7,812 nt of DNA from Burkholderiaceae bacterium (GTDB lineage: Bacteria > Pseudomonadota > Gammaproteobacteria > Burkholderiales > Burkholderiaceae), in contig JAGOEY010000076.1 of assembly GCA_017997515.1 (NCBI GenBank), positions 1-7,812 on the forward strand. Reading direction: 5' to 3'. Numbering within the stretch: the stretch's first letter is position 1; the number at the start of each line of letters is the position of its first letter. Under the pieces are notes generated by a model. It saw only the letters and a program-made list of their open reading frames with translations, had not been told where the DNA came from and did no database searches. Of this stretch, positions 1-5,036 are shown one piece after another. The translations under genes were made by a program, and so were the position numbers.

Positions 1-92
1 CAGAGTGCTGCGAACGCGTCGGCAATCGACACGCAGCGCGGCCCCTGTGCCAGCGTGAAAGTTGCGGGTGCGGTGGGCATGGGGCCATCCAT
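1..92 (-). CDS. Possible 5' end of an unidentified gene running off the left edge
   Basis: Read on the minus strand, an open frame starts at ATG 92 (or the in-frame ATG at 80) and runs without a stop to the window edge. It would encode about 30 residues beginning MDGPMPTAPATF. Third positions are GC-rich, as in the real genes nearby. The plus strand is equally open from base 1 to a TGA at 100-102, with a similar codon bias, so the C-terminal end of a rightward gene is just as possible. Neither reading has a recognisable domain, and no Shine-Dalgarno is visible before ATG 92. The minus reading is slightly preferred because it would make 93-264 an ordinary divergent regulatory region. The strand is uncertain. 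Confidence 0.3.
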   Translation of the reverse strand, partial: MDGPMPTAPATFTLAQGPRCVSIADAFAAL

Positions 93-126
93 CGATGGTT
101 GACGCCATATTTTTTGAATAAAAAGT

Positions 127-162
127 GCCTCTAGCGCATACAGGACGTGTGCAGATAGCTAT
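127..162 (-). repeat. Dispersed imperfect palindromic repeat, copy A (intergenic)
   Basis: Read on the minus strand, this 36-base core begins ATAGC and ends TAGAGGC. It aligns without gaps to 3942-3977 of this window, with 26 of 36 bases identical. The centre can fold: GCATAC (136-141) pairs with GTGTGC (147-152) across a short loop, with one G-T pair. AT-rich flanks on both sides also resemble those of the other copy. From memory, elements of this shape (ATAGC, a palindrome of AGCGC-like arms, then TAGAGGC) are abundant between genes in Comamonadaceae. I could not verify that here. Confidence 0.6.
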
Positions 163-215
163 TAATTCAGGAGTATTCTGCCCGCCAATGCGCACGGTCA
201 GCGCGGCAGCAGGGT

Positions 216-244
216 TTGCAAGGCAGAACCGATTGGCGCAAAAT
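216..244 (+). promoter_or_regulatory. Candidate promoter of the ParD-like/zeta operon
   Basis: TTGCAA at 216-221 (4 of 6 matches to the -35 consensus) is followed after exactly 17 bases by CAAAAT at 239-244 (4 of 6 matches to the -10). The -10 box lies in the centre of the palindrome at 231-253, so a protein bound there would block RNA polymerase. Transcription would start near 251, leaving a leader of only about 14 bases that contains the ribosome binding site. The boxes are individually weak, and the call rests on their spacing and on the overlapping dyad. Confidence 0.45.
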
Positions 245-253
245 GCGCCAATC
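231..253. promoter_or_regulatory. Perfect palindrome, probable operator of the ParD-like antitoxin
   Basis: The 10-base arm GATTGGCGCA (231-240) is repeated as its exact complement (244-253) around the spacer AAA. It ends directly before the Shine-Dalgarno AGGAG of the antitoxin gene. The half-site core CGCCAAT occurs at 246-252, inverted at 232-238, and once more at 183-189. Type II antitoxins with a ribbon-helix-helix fold typically bind such dyads in their own promoter, so this is the natural autoregulatory operator. The same dyad in RNA would be a strong hairpin next to the ribosome binding site if transcription started further upstream. Confidence 0.65.
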
Positions 254-258
254 AGGAG
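254..258 (+). promoter_or_regulatory. Strong ribosome binding site of the antitoxin gene
   Basis: AGGAG lies six bases before the ATG at 265. It fixes the antitoxin start and contrasts with the weak initiation region of the downstream toxin, the usual bias that gives antitoxin in excess. Confidence 0.75.
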
Positions 259-264
259 AACGTT

Positions 265-591
265 ATGCCCTCTAGCCCCGCAGGTTTCAGTTCCGTCAAA
301 CTCCCCGCCGCCTTGGTGCAGCAAGCCCGCGAGGCCGCCCAGCCATTGCGCCGCTCGGTAGCCGGCCAGGTCGAATACTGGGCCACCTTGGGCCGGGTGG
401 TGGAACACACCGGACTGACGGTGCAAGAGGCACGTACGGCGATTGAGGCGTATGAGGCGGCGGTGCGCAAGACGCGTGTGGCGGATACGGTCGCCAGCCT
501 GACCCAAAAACTGCTTGCGGCCAACGCCAGCGGATCGCTTGCCCAACGGGTGCGCGAAGTGGTTGAAGAAAACCGGGCACTTGCCCGGTAA
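265..591 (+). CDS. ParD-like antitoxin of a type II toxin-antitoxin system
   Basis: This is a 108-residue protein, first gene of a two-gene TA operon. Residues about 8-45 (SSVKLPAALVQQAREAA, then RRSVAGQVEYWATLGR) match the ParD-like antitoxin family: a short strand that would form a ribbon-helix-helix, an amphipathic helix, and the signature S-x-x-G-Q-x-E-x-W. The C-terminal half (about 55-108) is helical, rich in Ala, Arg and Glu, and is the likely toxin-neutralising part. The start is set by AGGAG six bases upstream. The expected role is to bind and neutralise the kinase encoded 14 bases downstream and to repress the operon through the palindrome at 231-253. Family assignment is from remembered signature residues. 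Pairing with the downstream gene is inferred from the tight, same-strand arrangement. Confidence 0.8.
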   Translation: MPSSPAGFSSVKLPAALVQQAREAAQPLRRSVAGQVEYWATLGRVVEHTGLTVQEARTAIEAYEAAVRKTRVADTVASLTQKLLAANASGSLAQRVREVVEENRALAR

Positions 592-598
592 AGCCGGG
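573..598 (+). other. Two mutually exclusive hairpins at the antitoxin/toxin junction
   Basis: CCGGGC (573-578) can pair with GCCCGG (583-588) around the loop ACTT, at the last codons of the antitoxin gene. Alternatively CCCGG (584-588) can pair with CCGGG (594-598), a stem that ends eight bases before the toxin GTG. The two stems share 584-588 and cannot form together. Ribosomes finishing the antitoxin would melt both. A role in toxin translation is inference. Confidence 0.4.
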
Positions 599-605
599 TA
601 ATGCC

Positions 606-1217
606 GTGTCAAGCCAAGTGAAGGAATTACCCGTTTTCCATTTGCTGGCAGGGCCCAATGGTGCTGGCAAGTCGACGCTCTACCGTGCGCTGGTGCGTGA
701 TGGCCTCATTGCAAAAGACATGCCTTTCGTGAATGCCGATCTGTACGAACGCGATCACCTGCAGCTCATGGCCGATCCTGAATCGCGCTCGCAAGCCGCC
801 AGAACCTGGGCAGAGGCTGAACGCACGCGCTTGCTCATAGCGGGTGATTCATTTGTCAGCGAAACCGTTTTCTCCCACGTCTCAAAGTTGGCATTGATAG
901 AGGACGCTACGGCGCACGGCTATATGGTGGCGCTGCATGTAGTCGCCCTGGACGATCCGCAGCGTCTGCTGGGCCGCGTGAAAGCGCGCGTTCGCGAGGG
1001 CGGCCACGATGTGCCGGCCGACCGCATCCTGGCACGGTATCCGCGCACGTTGCACAACCTGACCAAGGCGGTCAGGCGGGCTTCCGTGGCGTATCTGTAC
1101 GAAGCGCGCGAGACCAGTGATGGCGGGCCCCAATTGGTGGCGATCTGTGAAGGCCACCAAACGACCCGCGTTGTCGATGCAGTGCCGCGTTGGGCAGAGC
1201 AGGTATTGGCGGGTTGA
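606..1217 (+). CDS. Zeta-type kinase toxin (TA system)
   Basis: This 203-residue P-loop kinase is of the zeta toxin family. Well-studied zeta and PezT toxins phosphorylate the 3'-OH of UDP-N-acetylglucosamine and so block cell-wall synthesis. Some relatives use other substrates, so the target here is inferred. The Walker A motif GPNGAGKST is at residues 16-24 with K22. FVNADL (41-46) supplies D45, aligned with the catalytic aspartate of the family, and SFVSETVFS (82-90) fits the substrate-pocket strand. The block RVKARVREGGHDVP...RYPRTLHNL (124-152) carries the arginines that contact phosphates. The start is GTG, with another in-frame GTG at 618 and only a weak GGGT upstream, which suggests low initiation. 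It follows the antitoxin by 14 bases. There is no sign of truncation. It converges on the aminopeptidase gene, 32 bases from its stop, with no clear terminator between them. Confidence 0.85.
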   Translation: MSSQVKELPVFHLLAGPNGAGKSTLYRALVRDGLIAKDMPFVNADLYERDHLQLMADPESRSQAARTWAEAERTRLLIAGDSFVSETVFSHVSKLALIEDATAHGYMVALHVVALDDPQRLLGRVKARVREGGHDVPADRILARYPRTLHNLTKAVRRASVAYLYEARETSDGGPQLVAICEGHQTTRVVDAVPRWAEQVLAG

Positions 1218-1249
1218 ACCGAGCCTGTCGCCAAGCTTCAACCCCCCGC

Positions 1250-2653
1250 TCACCCCCGCATCAACGCCTCAATCTCTTCCGCCTTCACCGGCACCCCGCG
1301 CGTGATCAGCTCGCAACCCGTTGCGGTCACGATGGCGTCGTCCTCGATGCGGATGCCGATGTTCCAGAACTGCTCGGGCACACCGGGCGTGGGGCGCACG
1401 TAGATGCCGGGCTCGATGGTCAGCACCATGCCGGGGTGCAGGATGCGGCTGGGGCGGCTCTTGATGACTTCGCCGGAAAGCGGGTCTTTGCGTTCACTCA
1501 CCTCACCCAACTCGGTCGGCTCCACGTAGCTGCCGCAGTCGTGTACGTCCATGCCCAGCCAGTGGCTGGTGCGGTGCATGTAGAAGGGGAAGTAGGCGCG
1601 CTGTGCCACCACGTCGTCCACGCTGCCCACCTGGTGCGCGTCCAGCAGGCCCAGGTCCAGCAGGCCCTGCGACAGCACCCGCACTGTGGCGTCGTGCGGG
1701 TCGTTGAAGCGGGCACCGGCGCGGGTGGCTGCCACGGCGGCGTCCTGGCTGGCCAGCACCAGGTCGTACAGGGCGCGCTGCGGGCCGGTGAATTGGCCGT
1801 TGGCGGGGAAGGTGCGGGTGATGTCGCTGGCGTAGCCGTCGAGCTCACAACCGGCGTCGATCAGCACCAGGTCGCCGTCGCGTACGGGCGCGGCGTCGGC
1901 GCGGTAGTGCAGCACGCAGGCGTTGGCACCGGCGGCGACGATGGAGTAGTAGGCCGGGTACTGCGAGCCGCCCATGCGGAACTCGTGCAGCAGCTCGGCG
2001 TCGAGGTGGTATTCACGCACGTCCTGGCCCGCGCGCAGCATACGGGCCGAGGTCTGCATGGCGCGGACGTGGGCACGGGCGCTGATGGTGCTGGCGCGGC
2101 GCATCACGTCTTGTTCGTGGGCGTCCTTGATGAGGCGCATCTCGTCGAGCACGCTGCACAGATCGTGCTGCACCTCGGGGCACAGCGCACCATAACGCAC
2201 CCGCGCGCGCACGGCGTTGAGCCAGCCGTCCACACGTGTCTCCAGCCCTTTGTGGATGGCGAAGGGGTACCACACGGCACTTTTGTTTTCCAGCAGGCGT
2301 GGCAGGCGGGTGTCGAGTTCGGTGGTGGAGGATGCAGCGTCCACGGCCAGTGCGGCGGGGGCAGCGTCGGGGCCGAGGCGGTAGCCGTCCCAGATCTCGC
2401 GCTCCAGGTCCTTGGGGGCGCAGAACAGCGTGCTCTGGCCGTCACCGGTAATGACCAGCCAGGCGTTGGGCTCGGTGAAACCGGTGAGGTAGTAGAAGTA
2501 GCTGTCGTGCCGGTAGAGGTAGTCCGTGTCCCGGTTGCGCGCGTGTTCGGGCGCGGTGGGGATGATGGCGATGCCGCCTGGACCCATGGCTTGGGCGACG
2601 CGGGCGCGGCGCTGGGCATAAAGCGAGGTCTGTGGGGTGGGCTGTGGGATCAT
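1250..2653 (-). CDS. pepP: Xaa-Pro aminopeptidase (aminopeptidase P, M24B)
   Basis: This cytoplasmic dinuclear-metal peptidase removes the N-terminal residue from peptides with proline in second position. From the chosen ATG it has 467 residues. An N-terminal aminopeptidase P domain covers about 9-135 (RHDSYFYYLTGFTEPNAW is typical) and the pita-bread M24 domain about 170-455. Metal ligands are visible: D266 and D277 (DAGCELDGYASD), H364 (SHWLG), E414 (IEPGIYV) and E437 (RIEDD). H249 (LHY) and H371 (DVHD) match the active-site histidines. The start is uncertain: ATG 2653 gives the usual length before the YAQRR motif, while ATG 2671 and TTG 2692 are in-frame alternatives, and none has a strong Shine-Dalgarno. 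The gene is divergent from the membrane-protein gene at 2698, leaving at most 44 bases for two promoters. No operon partner is visible. Confidence 0.93.
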   Translation of the reverse strand: MIPQPTPQTSLYAQRRARVAQAMGPGGIAIIPTAPEHARNRDTDYLYRHDSYFYYLTGFTEPNAWLVITGDGQSTLFCAPKDLEREIWDGYRLGPDAAPAALAVDAASSTTELDTRLPRLLENKSAVWYPFAIHKGLETRVDGWLNAVRARVRYGALCPEVQHDLCSVLDEMRLIKDAHEQDVMRRASTISARAHVRAMQTSARMLRAGQDVREYHLDAELLHEFRMGGSQYPAYYSIVAAGANACVLHYRADAAPVRDGDLVLIDAGCELDGYASDITRTFPANGQFTGPQRALYDLVLASQDAAVAATRAGARFNDPHDATVRVLSQGLLDLGLLDAHQVGSVDDVVAQRAYFPFYMHRTSHWLGMDVHDCGSYVEPTELGEVSERKDPLSGEVIKSRPSRILHPGMVLTIEPGIYVRPTPGVPEQFWNIGIRIEDDAIVTATGCELITRGVPVKAEEIEALMRG

Positions 2654-2697
2654 CCGTGCATTGTGGGGCATCCAGCCACCGCGTCGCTTCAAACACC

Positions 2698-3432
2698 ATG
2701 CCTGTTTTTGCCTCTTCCCTGCTGCATTTCATCTGGGCCATCCTGGTGCCTGTGTTGGGTCTGGTGCTGGCTGCAGCACTGCTGGCGTATGGCATGTACG
2801 TGCGCTGGTTCGACGCACCCCAGAAGTGGCTGCTGGCACCGCGTGTGCTGCGGGCGCTGGGCGCGGCGGCTGTGGTGTGCAACGGCGCGCTGCTGTTGCA
2901 GCTGTACCTGAACCACAGCGCACAGGAGACCCGGGCGGACCAGGCCGCCGTGCGCGCCAGCCGCGAACGCTTTGTGCTGCCGCAGGATTTTCAGTACGGC
3001 GAGTTGCTGATCCCTGCGGGCAGCCTCATCAACCGGCAAGATCCGTTCGACCAGGGCGAGCCCGGCCGCCCGCTGGCCTTACACGGGCTGGCGGCGGTGC
3101 GTTTTGCGCAGCCGGTGGAGGTGGCCGGGGTGTGGGCCAGTGCGCTGCATACCGTGCCTGCGCGTGTGGAGCTGGCGCAGAACCAGACCGTGGGCCCGGT
3201 GTACAGCGTGAGCAGCCGCACCCAGCAGTGGGAGCGCAACCGGGTCAAGCCCACCATGGCCTGCAAGAAGGGGCAGATCGCCGTGTTTATGGTGCCGCAC
3301 ATTCCCCATGATGCGCAGGCCGAAGTCGGCAAGCCCCCGCCCGATGGGCCGGACGCCCGCTTCCTGCCCAGCCAGTGGATGTTTCGCCACTGCGAGAACG
3401 GCCCGGCGATTGCGCTGGAGCCTGCGCGGTAG
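2698..3432 (+). CDS. Two-helix membrane protein of unknown function
   Basis: This 244-residue protein is not recognised as a named family. Residues about 8-33 (hydrophobic from LLHFIWAILV) and about 50-70 (RALGAAAVVCNGALLLQLYL) look like transmembrane helices. The short loop between them carries R36, K43, R49 and R52, so by the positive-inside rule it is probably cytoplasmic. That places the N-terminus and the 170-residue C-terminal domain in the periplasm. The C-terminal part has no obvious catalytic motif and has cysteines at 189 and 232. ATG 2698 was chosen because the hydrophobic segment begins just after it. An upstream in-frame GTG at 2632 would overlap the aminopeptidase gene and add 22 unlikely residues. 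No Shine-Dalgarno is seen before 2698. It ends nine bases from the convergent murU gene, with no room for a normal terminator. Confidence 0.75.
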   Translation: MPVFASSLLHFIWAILVPVLGLVLAAALLAYGMYVRWFDAPQKWLLAPRVLRALGAAAVVCNGALLLQLYLNHSAQETRADQAAVRASRERFVLPQDFQYGELLIPAGSLINRQDPFDQGEPGRPLALHGLAAVRFAQPVEVAGVWASALHTVPARVELAQNQTVGPVYSVSSRTQQWERNRVKPTMACKKGQIAVFMVPHIPHDAQAEVGKPPPDGPDARFLPSQWMFRHCENGPAIALEPAR

Positions 3433-3441
3433 CGGGGACGT

Positions 3442-4179
3442 TCAGCGGTTGAGTTCTGCCAGTCTTTCTGGCGTTCCTACGTCCGTCCAGCGTCCCGTGT
3501 ACATCGACGCCCCCACGCGGCCTTCGTCCATCGCGCGGCGCAGCAGTGGGGCCAGTGGGGCTTTGATGCCGTCAGGGTTGCCCTGCGGAATGGCGCAAAA
3601 AGGCTCGGCAAACAGCGCGGCGCGGTACAGGCCGATGGTGGAGTAGGTGTAGCGTTCGCCGTCTGACTGGTTCAGCGCCAGGCCCTCGGGCGAGATACCG
3701 AAGTCACCGCGCGGGTTGTGCGCCGGGTTGGGCACCAGCCACAGGTGGGCCAGTGCACCACTGGCGGCAAAACGCTGCACCGCTGCCGGGTCGAACACAA
3801 AGTCCGGCGCATACACATCCCCGGCCACCAGCCAGAACAGGTCGTGCCCGCCCACCTGCAGCAGGGGCAGCGCGCGTACGATGCCGCCCGCTGTCTCCAG
3901 CGCGCCGCCAAAGTCAGCCTGCTCGTCGGAGTATGAAATTGATAGCGCACTGCGCTCATCCACTGTGCGCTGGAGGCCAAAATGGCTTGAAATTTTTGCT
4001 CCCAGCCAGGCCGTATTCACCACCAGGTCGGTACAGCCACCGCGCGCCAGCGCCTCCATGTGCCACTGCATCAGCGGTTTACCGCGCACGTCGAGCAGGG
4101 GTTTGGGGGTGGTGTCGGTCAGCGGGCGCATACGCTCGCCACGGCCAGCGGCCAGGATCAGGGCGGGGATGGATGTCAT
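3442..4179 (-). CDS. murU: Nucleotidyltransferase, probable N-acetylmuramate-1-phosphate uridylyltransferase (MurU)
   Basis: This 245-residue single-domain sugar-1-phosphate nucleotidyltransferase fits MurU, which makes UDP-MurNAc from MurNAc-1-phosphate and UTP in the peptidoglycan recycling route that bypasses de novo synthesis. Visible features are the nucleotide-binding start LILAAGRGERMRPLT (7-21), TPKPLL with K26, ALETAGGI (93-100), VAGD with the metal-binding D121 (118-121), and WTDVGTPERL near the C-terminus (231-240). It is slightly longer than Pseudomonas MurU (about 220-225 residues from memory). The extra length lies in the loop around 61-85, exactly where the dispersed repeat (3942-3977) is translated. 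The ATG overlaps the stop of speD (ATGA), so translation is probably coupled. The usual partner kinase AmgK is not in this window. A different sugar-phosphate substrate cannot be excluded. Confidence 0.82.
   Translation of the reverse strand: MTSIPALILAAGRGERMRPLTDTTPKPLLDVRGKPLMQWHMEALARGGCTDLVVNTAWLGAKISSHFGLQRTVDERSALSISYSDEQADFGGALETAGGIVRALPLLQVGGHDLFWLVAGDVYAPDFVFDPAAVQRFAASGALAHLWLVPNPAHNPRGDFGISPEGLALNQSDGERYTYSTIGLYRAALFAEPFCAIPQGNPDGIKAPLAPLLRRAMDEGRVGASMYTGRWTDVGTPERLAELNR
3942..3977 (+). repeat. Dispersed imperfect palindromic repeat, copy B, inside the murU coding sequence
   Basis: This 36-base core begins ATAGC and ends TGGAGGC, and matches copy A (127-162, minus strand) at 26 of 36 positions without gaps. 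AGCGCAC (3944-3950) pairs with GTGCGCT (3965-3971). AT-rich flanks, roughly 3933-3941 and 3978-3998, also look like part of the element. It is read antisense as murU residues about 68-80, extending to about 61-83 with the flanks. In this stretch murU uses AT-rich codons (AAA ATT TCA, CTA TCA ATT TCA) unlike the GC-ending codons on both sides, which supports a foreign origin for the segment. Confidence 0.65.
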
Positions 4180-4565
4180 GGAGAAAGTTGCGGCGCAGCC
4201 CCACGCTGCAGCGTGTGGCGCTCGGTGTGGTGGGGCTCAAACAGTGCGAGCAGCGCCTCCATCAGCGCACGGGCCTTGGCCGAGTGGTCACCGCCAAAGT
4301 TGCAGACATACACGTCCAGCGTCACCGCGCGGTGTTCGGGCCAGGTGTGGATACACAGATGGCTCTCGGCCAGCAGCAGCGTGGCGGTGACCCCGCCCGG
4401 GCCGTGGGCGGAGGCAGGGAAGCTGTGAAAGACTTCGTTCACCACCTGCAGCCCGGCGGCCAGCGTAGCGCTGCGGCAGGCGCTGCCCAGTTGTGCGGCG
4501 TGCAGCAGCCATGCGCTGTCGCAGCGGCAGTCGTGGAGGTCAGCAGTCAGATGGAGGCCTTGCAT
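4176..4565 (-). CDS. speD: S-adenosylmethionine decarboxylase proenzyme
   Basis: This enzyme decarboxylates AdoMet to supply aminopropyl groups for spermidine synthesis. It is made as a proenzyme that cleaves itself and converts a serine to the pyruvoyl cofactor. The 129-residue length fits the short bacterial class (Thermotoga and Bacillus type). The motif LLAESHLCIHTWPE contains the cleavage site E67-S68 and the processing histidine H73, and VYVCNFG contains the catalytic cysteine C88. These three residues sit at exactly the spacing of Thermotoga S63, H68 and C83. The open frame continues upstream to 4778, but those residues do not resemble the family, so ATG 4565 is chosen. No strong Shine-Dalgarno is present. 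It is the first gene of a two-gene unit with murU (ATGA overlap) and diverges from hipB across 207 bases. No spermidine synthase gene is present in the window. Confidence 0.92.
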   Translation of the reverse strand: MQGLHLTADLHDCRCDSAWLLHAAQLGSACRSATLAAGLQVVNEVFHSFPASAHGPGGVTATLLLAESHLCIHTWPEHRAVTLDVYVCNFGGDHSAKARALMEALLALFEPHHTERHTLQRGAAPQLSP

Positions 4566-4618
4566 GGGCTGGACTGTAGCCGATGGCCTGGGAATACAGT
4601 CGCGCTTACAGATGCCGA

Positions 4619-4642
4619 TTAAACAAATCATAAGTTGTTTAA
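4619..4642. promoter_or_regulatory. Perfect AT-rich inverted repeat upstream of speD
   Basis: TTAAACAA (4619-4626) is repeated as its exact complement TTGTTTAA (4635-4642) around the eight-base spacer ATCATAAG. It lies 54 bases upstream of the speD start. On the minus strand the spacer includes TATGAT, a five-of-six match to a -10 box, although no good -35 was found at the right distance. The shape fits an operator for speD-murU, or a further site for the neighbouring HipB. It lacks the GC stem and T-run of an intrinsic terminator. The regulator is unknown. Confidence 0.45.
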
Positions 4643-4698
4643 TGGCAATACACACTTTGATTTGTAATTGCAGCACGTGTACTTCATACGCCCAGAAA

Positions 4699-4741
4699 AC
4701 ACACCATAGATTGTAAAATCGAAATACAATCCATGATGTGT
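4699..4741. promoter_or_regulatory. 43-bp dyad upstream of hipB, probable HipB operator and promoter
   Basis: The 17-base arms at 4699-4715 (ending GATTGTA) and 4725-4741 (starting TACAATC) are inverted copies of each other at 15 of 17 positions, around the spacer AAATCGAAA. The inner seven bases of each arm are perfect complements. Candidate -10 boxes TAAAAT (4714-4719) and TACAAT (4725-4730) lie inside the dyad, so binding would shut off hipBA. A clear -35 is not visible. A degenerate third half-site (12 of 17 matches, direct orientation) lies at 4650-4666. HipB proteins are known to autorepress through paired inverted sites. That this is the HipB site is inferred from position and symmetry. 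Confidence 0.65.
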
Positions 4742-4772
4742 ATTTGGCACCATCAAGTGTCCAACCAAACCC

Positions 4773-5033
4773 ATGCAAGCCTTCACCGTCCGCACCACAG
4801 AGCAGTTGCCACAGTTGCTCAAAGCCTTCCGCAAGAATGCCGGCCTCACCCAGGCCGACGTGGCTTTACGTTTGGGGGTAACGCAGCAAACAGTGTCCGC
4901 CCTGGAGCGCAACGCCGAGGCGGTCAGTGCTGCGCGGCTGATGAAACTCCTGAACATCCTGGGCGTGGAGTGGGTGCTGCAAAACCGCTCTGAGTCCACC
5001 GTGCCCGCGTCGGGTGAAACCAGCGACTGGTAA
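4773..5033 (+). CDS. hipB: HipB-like antitoxin, helix-turn-helix repressor
   Basis: This 86-residue XRE-type DNA-binding protein is the antitoxin and autorepressor of the HipBA module. The helix-turn-helix domain covers about 12-67 (LPQLLKAFRKNAGLTQADVA, then LGVTQQTVSALERN, with the recognition helix near 37-47). The tail is short and polar, and the protein ends in Trp (SDW). E. coli HipB also ends in Trp, where the flexible tail matters for protein turnover and HipA contact. ATG 4773 is the first Met in the frame after an in-frame TGA at 4734-4736, so the start is secure although no Shine-Dalgarno is visible. The stop is three bases before hipA. Transcription is probably controlled by the 4699-4741 dyad. 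Confidence 0.9.
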   Translation: MQAFTVRTTEQLPQLLKAFRKNAGLTQADVALRLGVTQQTVSALERNAEAVSAARLMKLLNILGVEWVLQNRSESTVPASGETSDW

Positions 5034-5036
5034 GCG

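Noticed and set aside
188..361. A small plus-strand frame starting at ATG 188 with AGGAG 15 bases upstream
   Set aside because: Spacing to the Shine-Dalgarno is too long, it runs out of frame through the antitoxin gene, and the product shows no family features. The AGGAG there lies just beside the dispersed repeat.
1190..2911. A 573-codon open frame on the plus strand opposite pepP
   Set aside because: It is antisense to a clear aminopeptidase with all metal ligands. Its product is a low-complexity run of Gly, Val, His and Ala, as expected from a GC-rich mirror frame.
4566..4778. Upstream extension of the speD frame to 4778
   Set aside because: The 71 extra residues are unlike AdoMet decarboxylases, use AT-rich codons, and would run across the hipB dyad. 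The internal ATG at 4565 gives the normal length.
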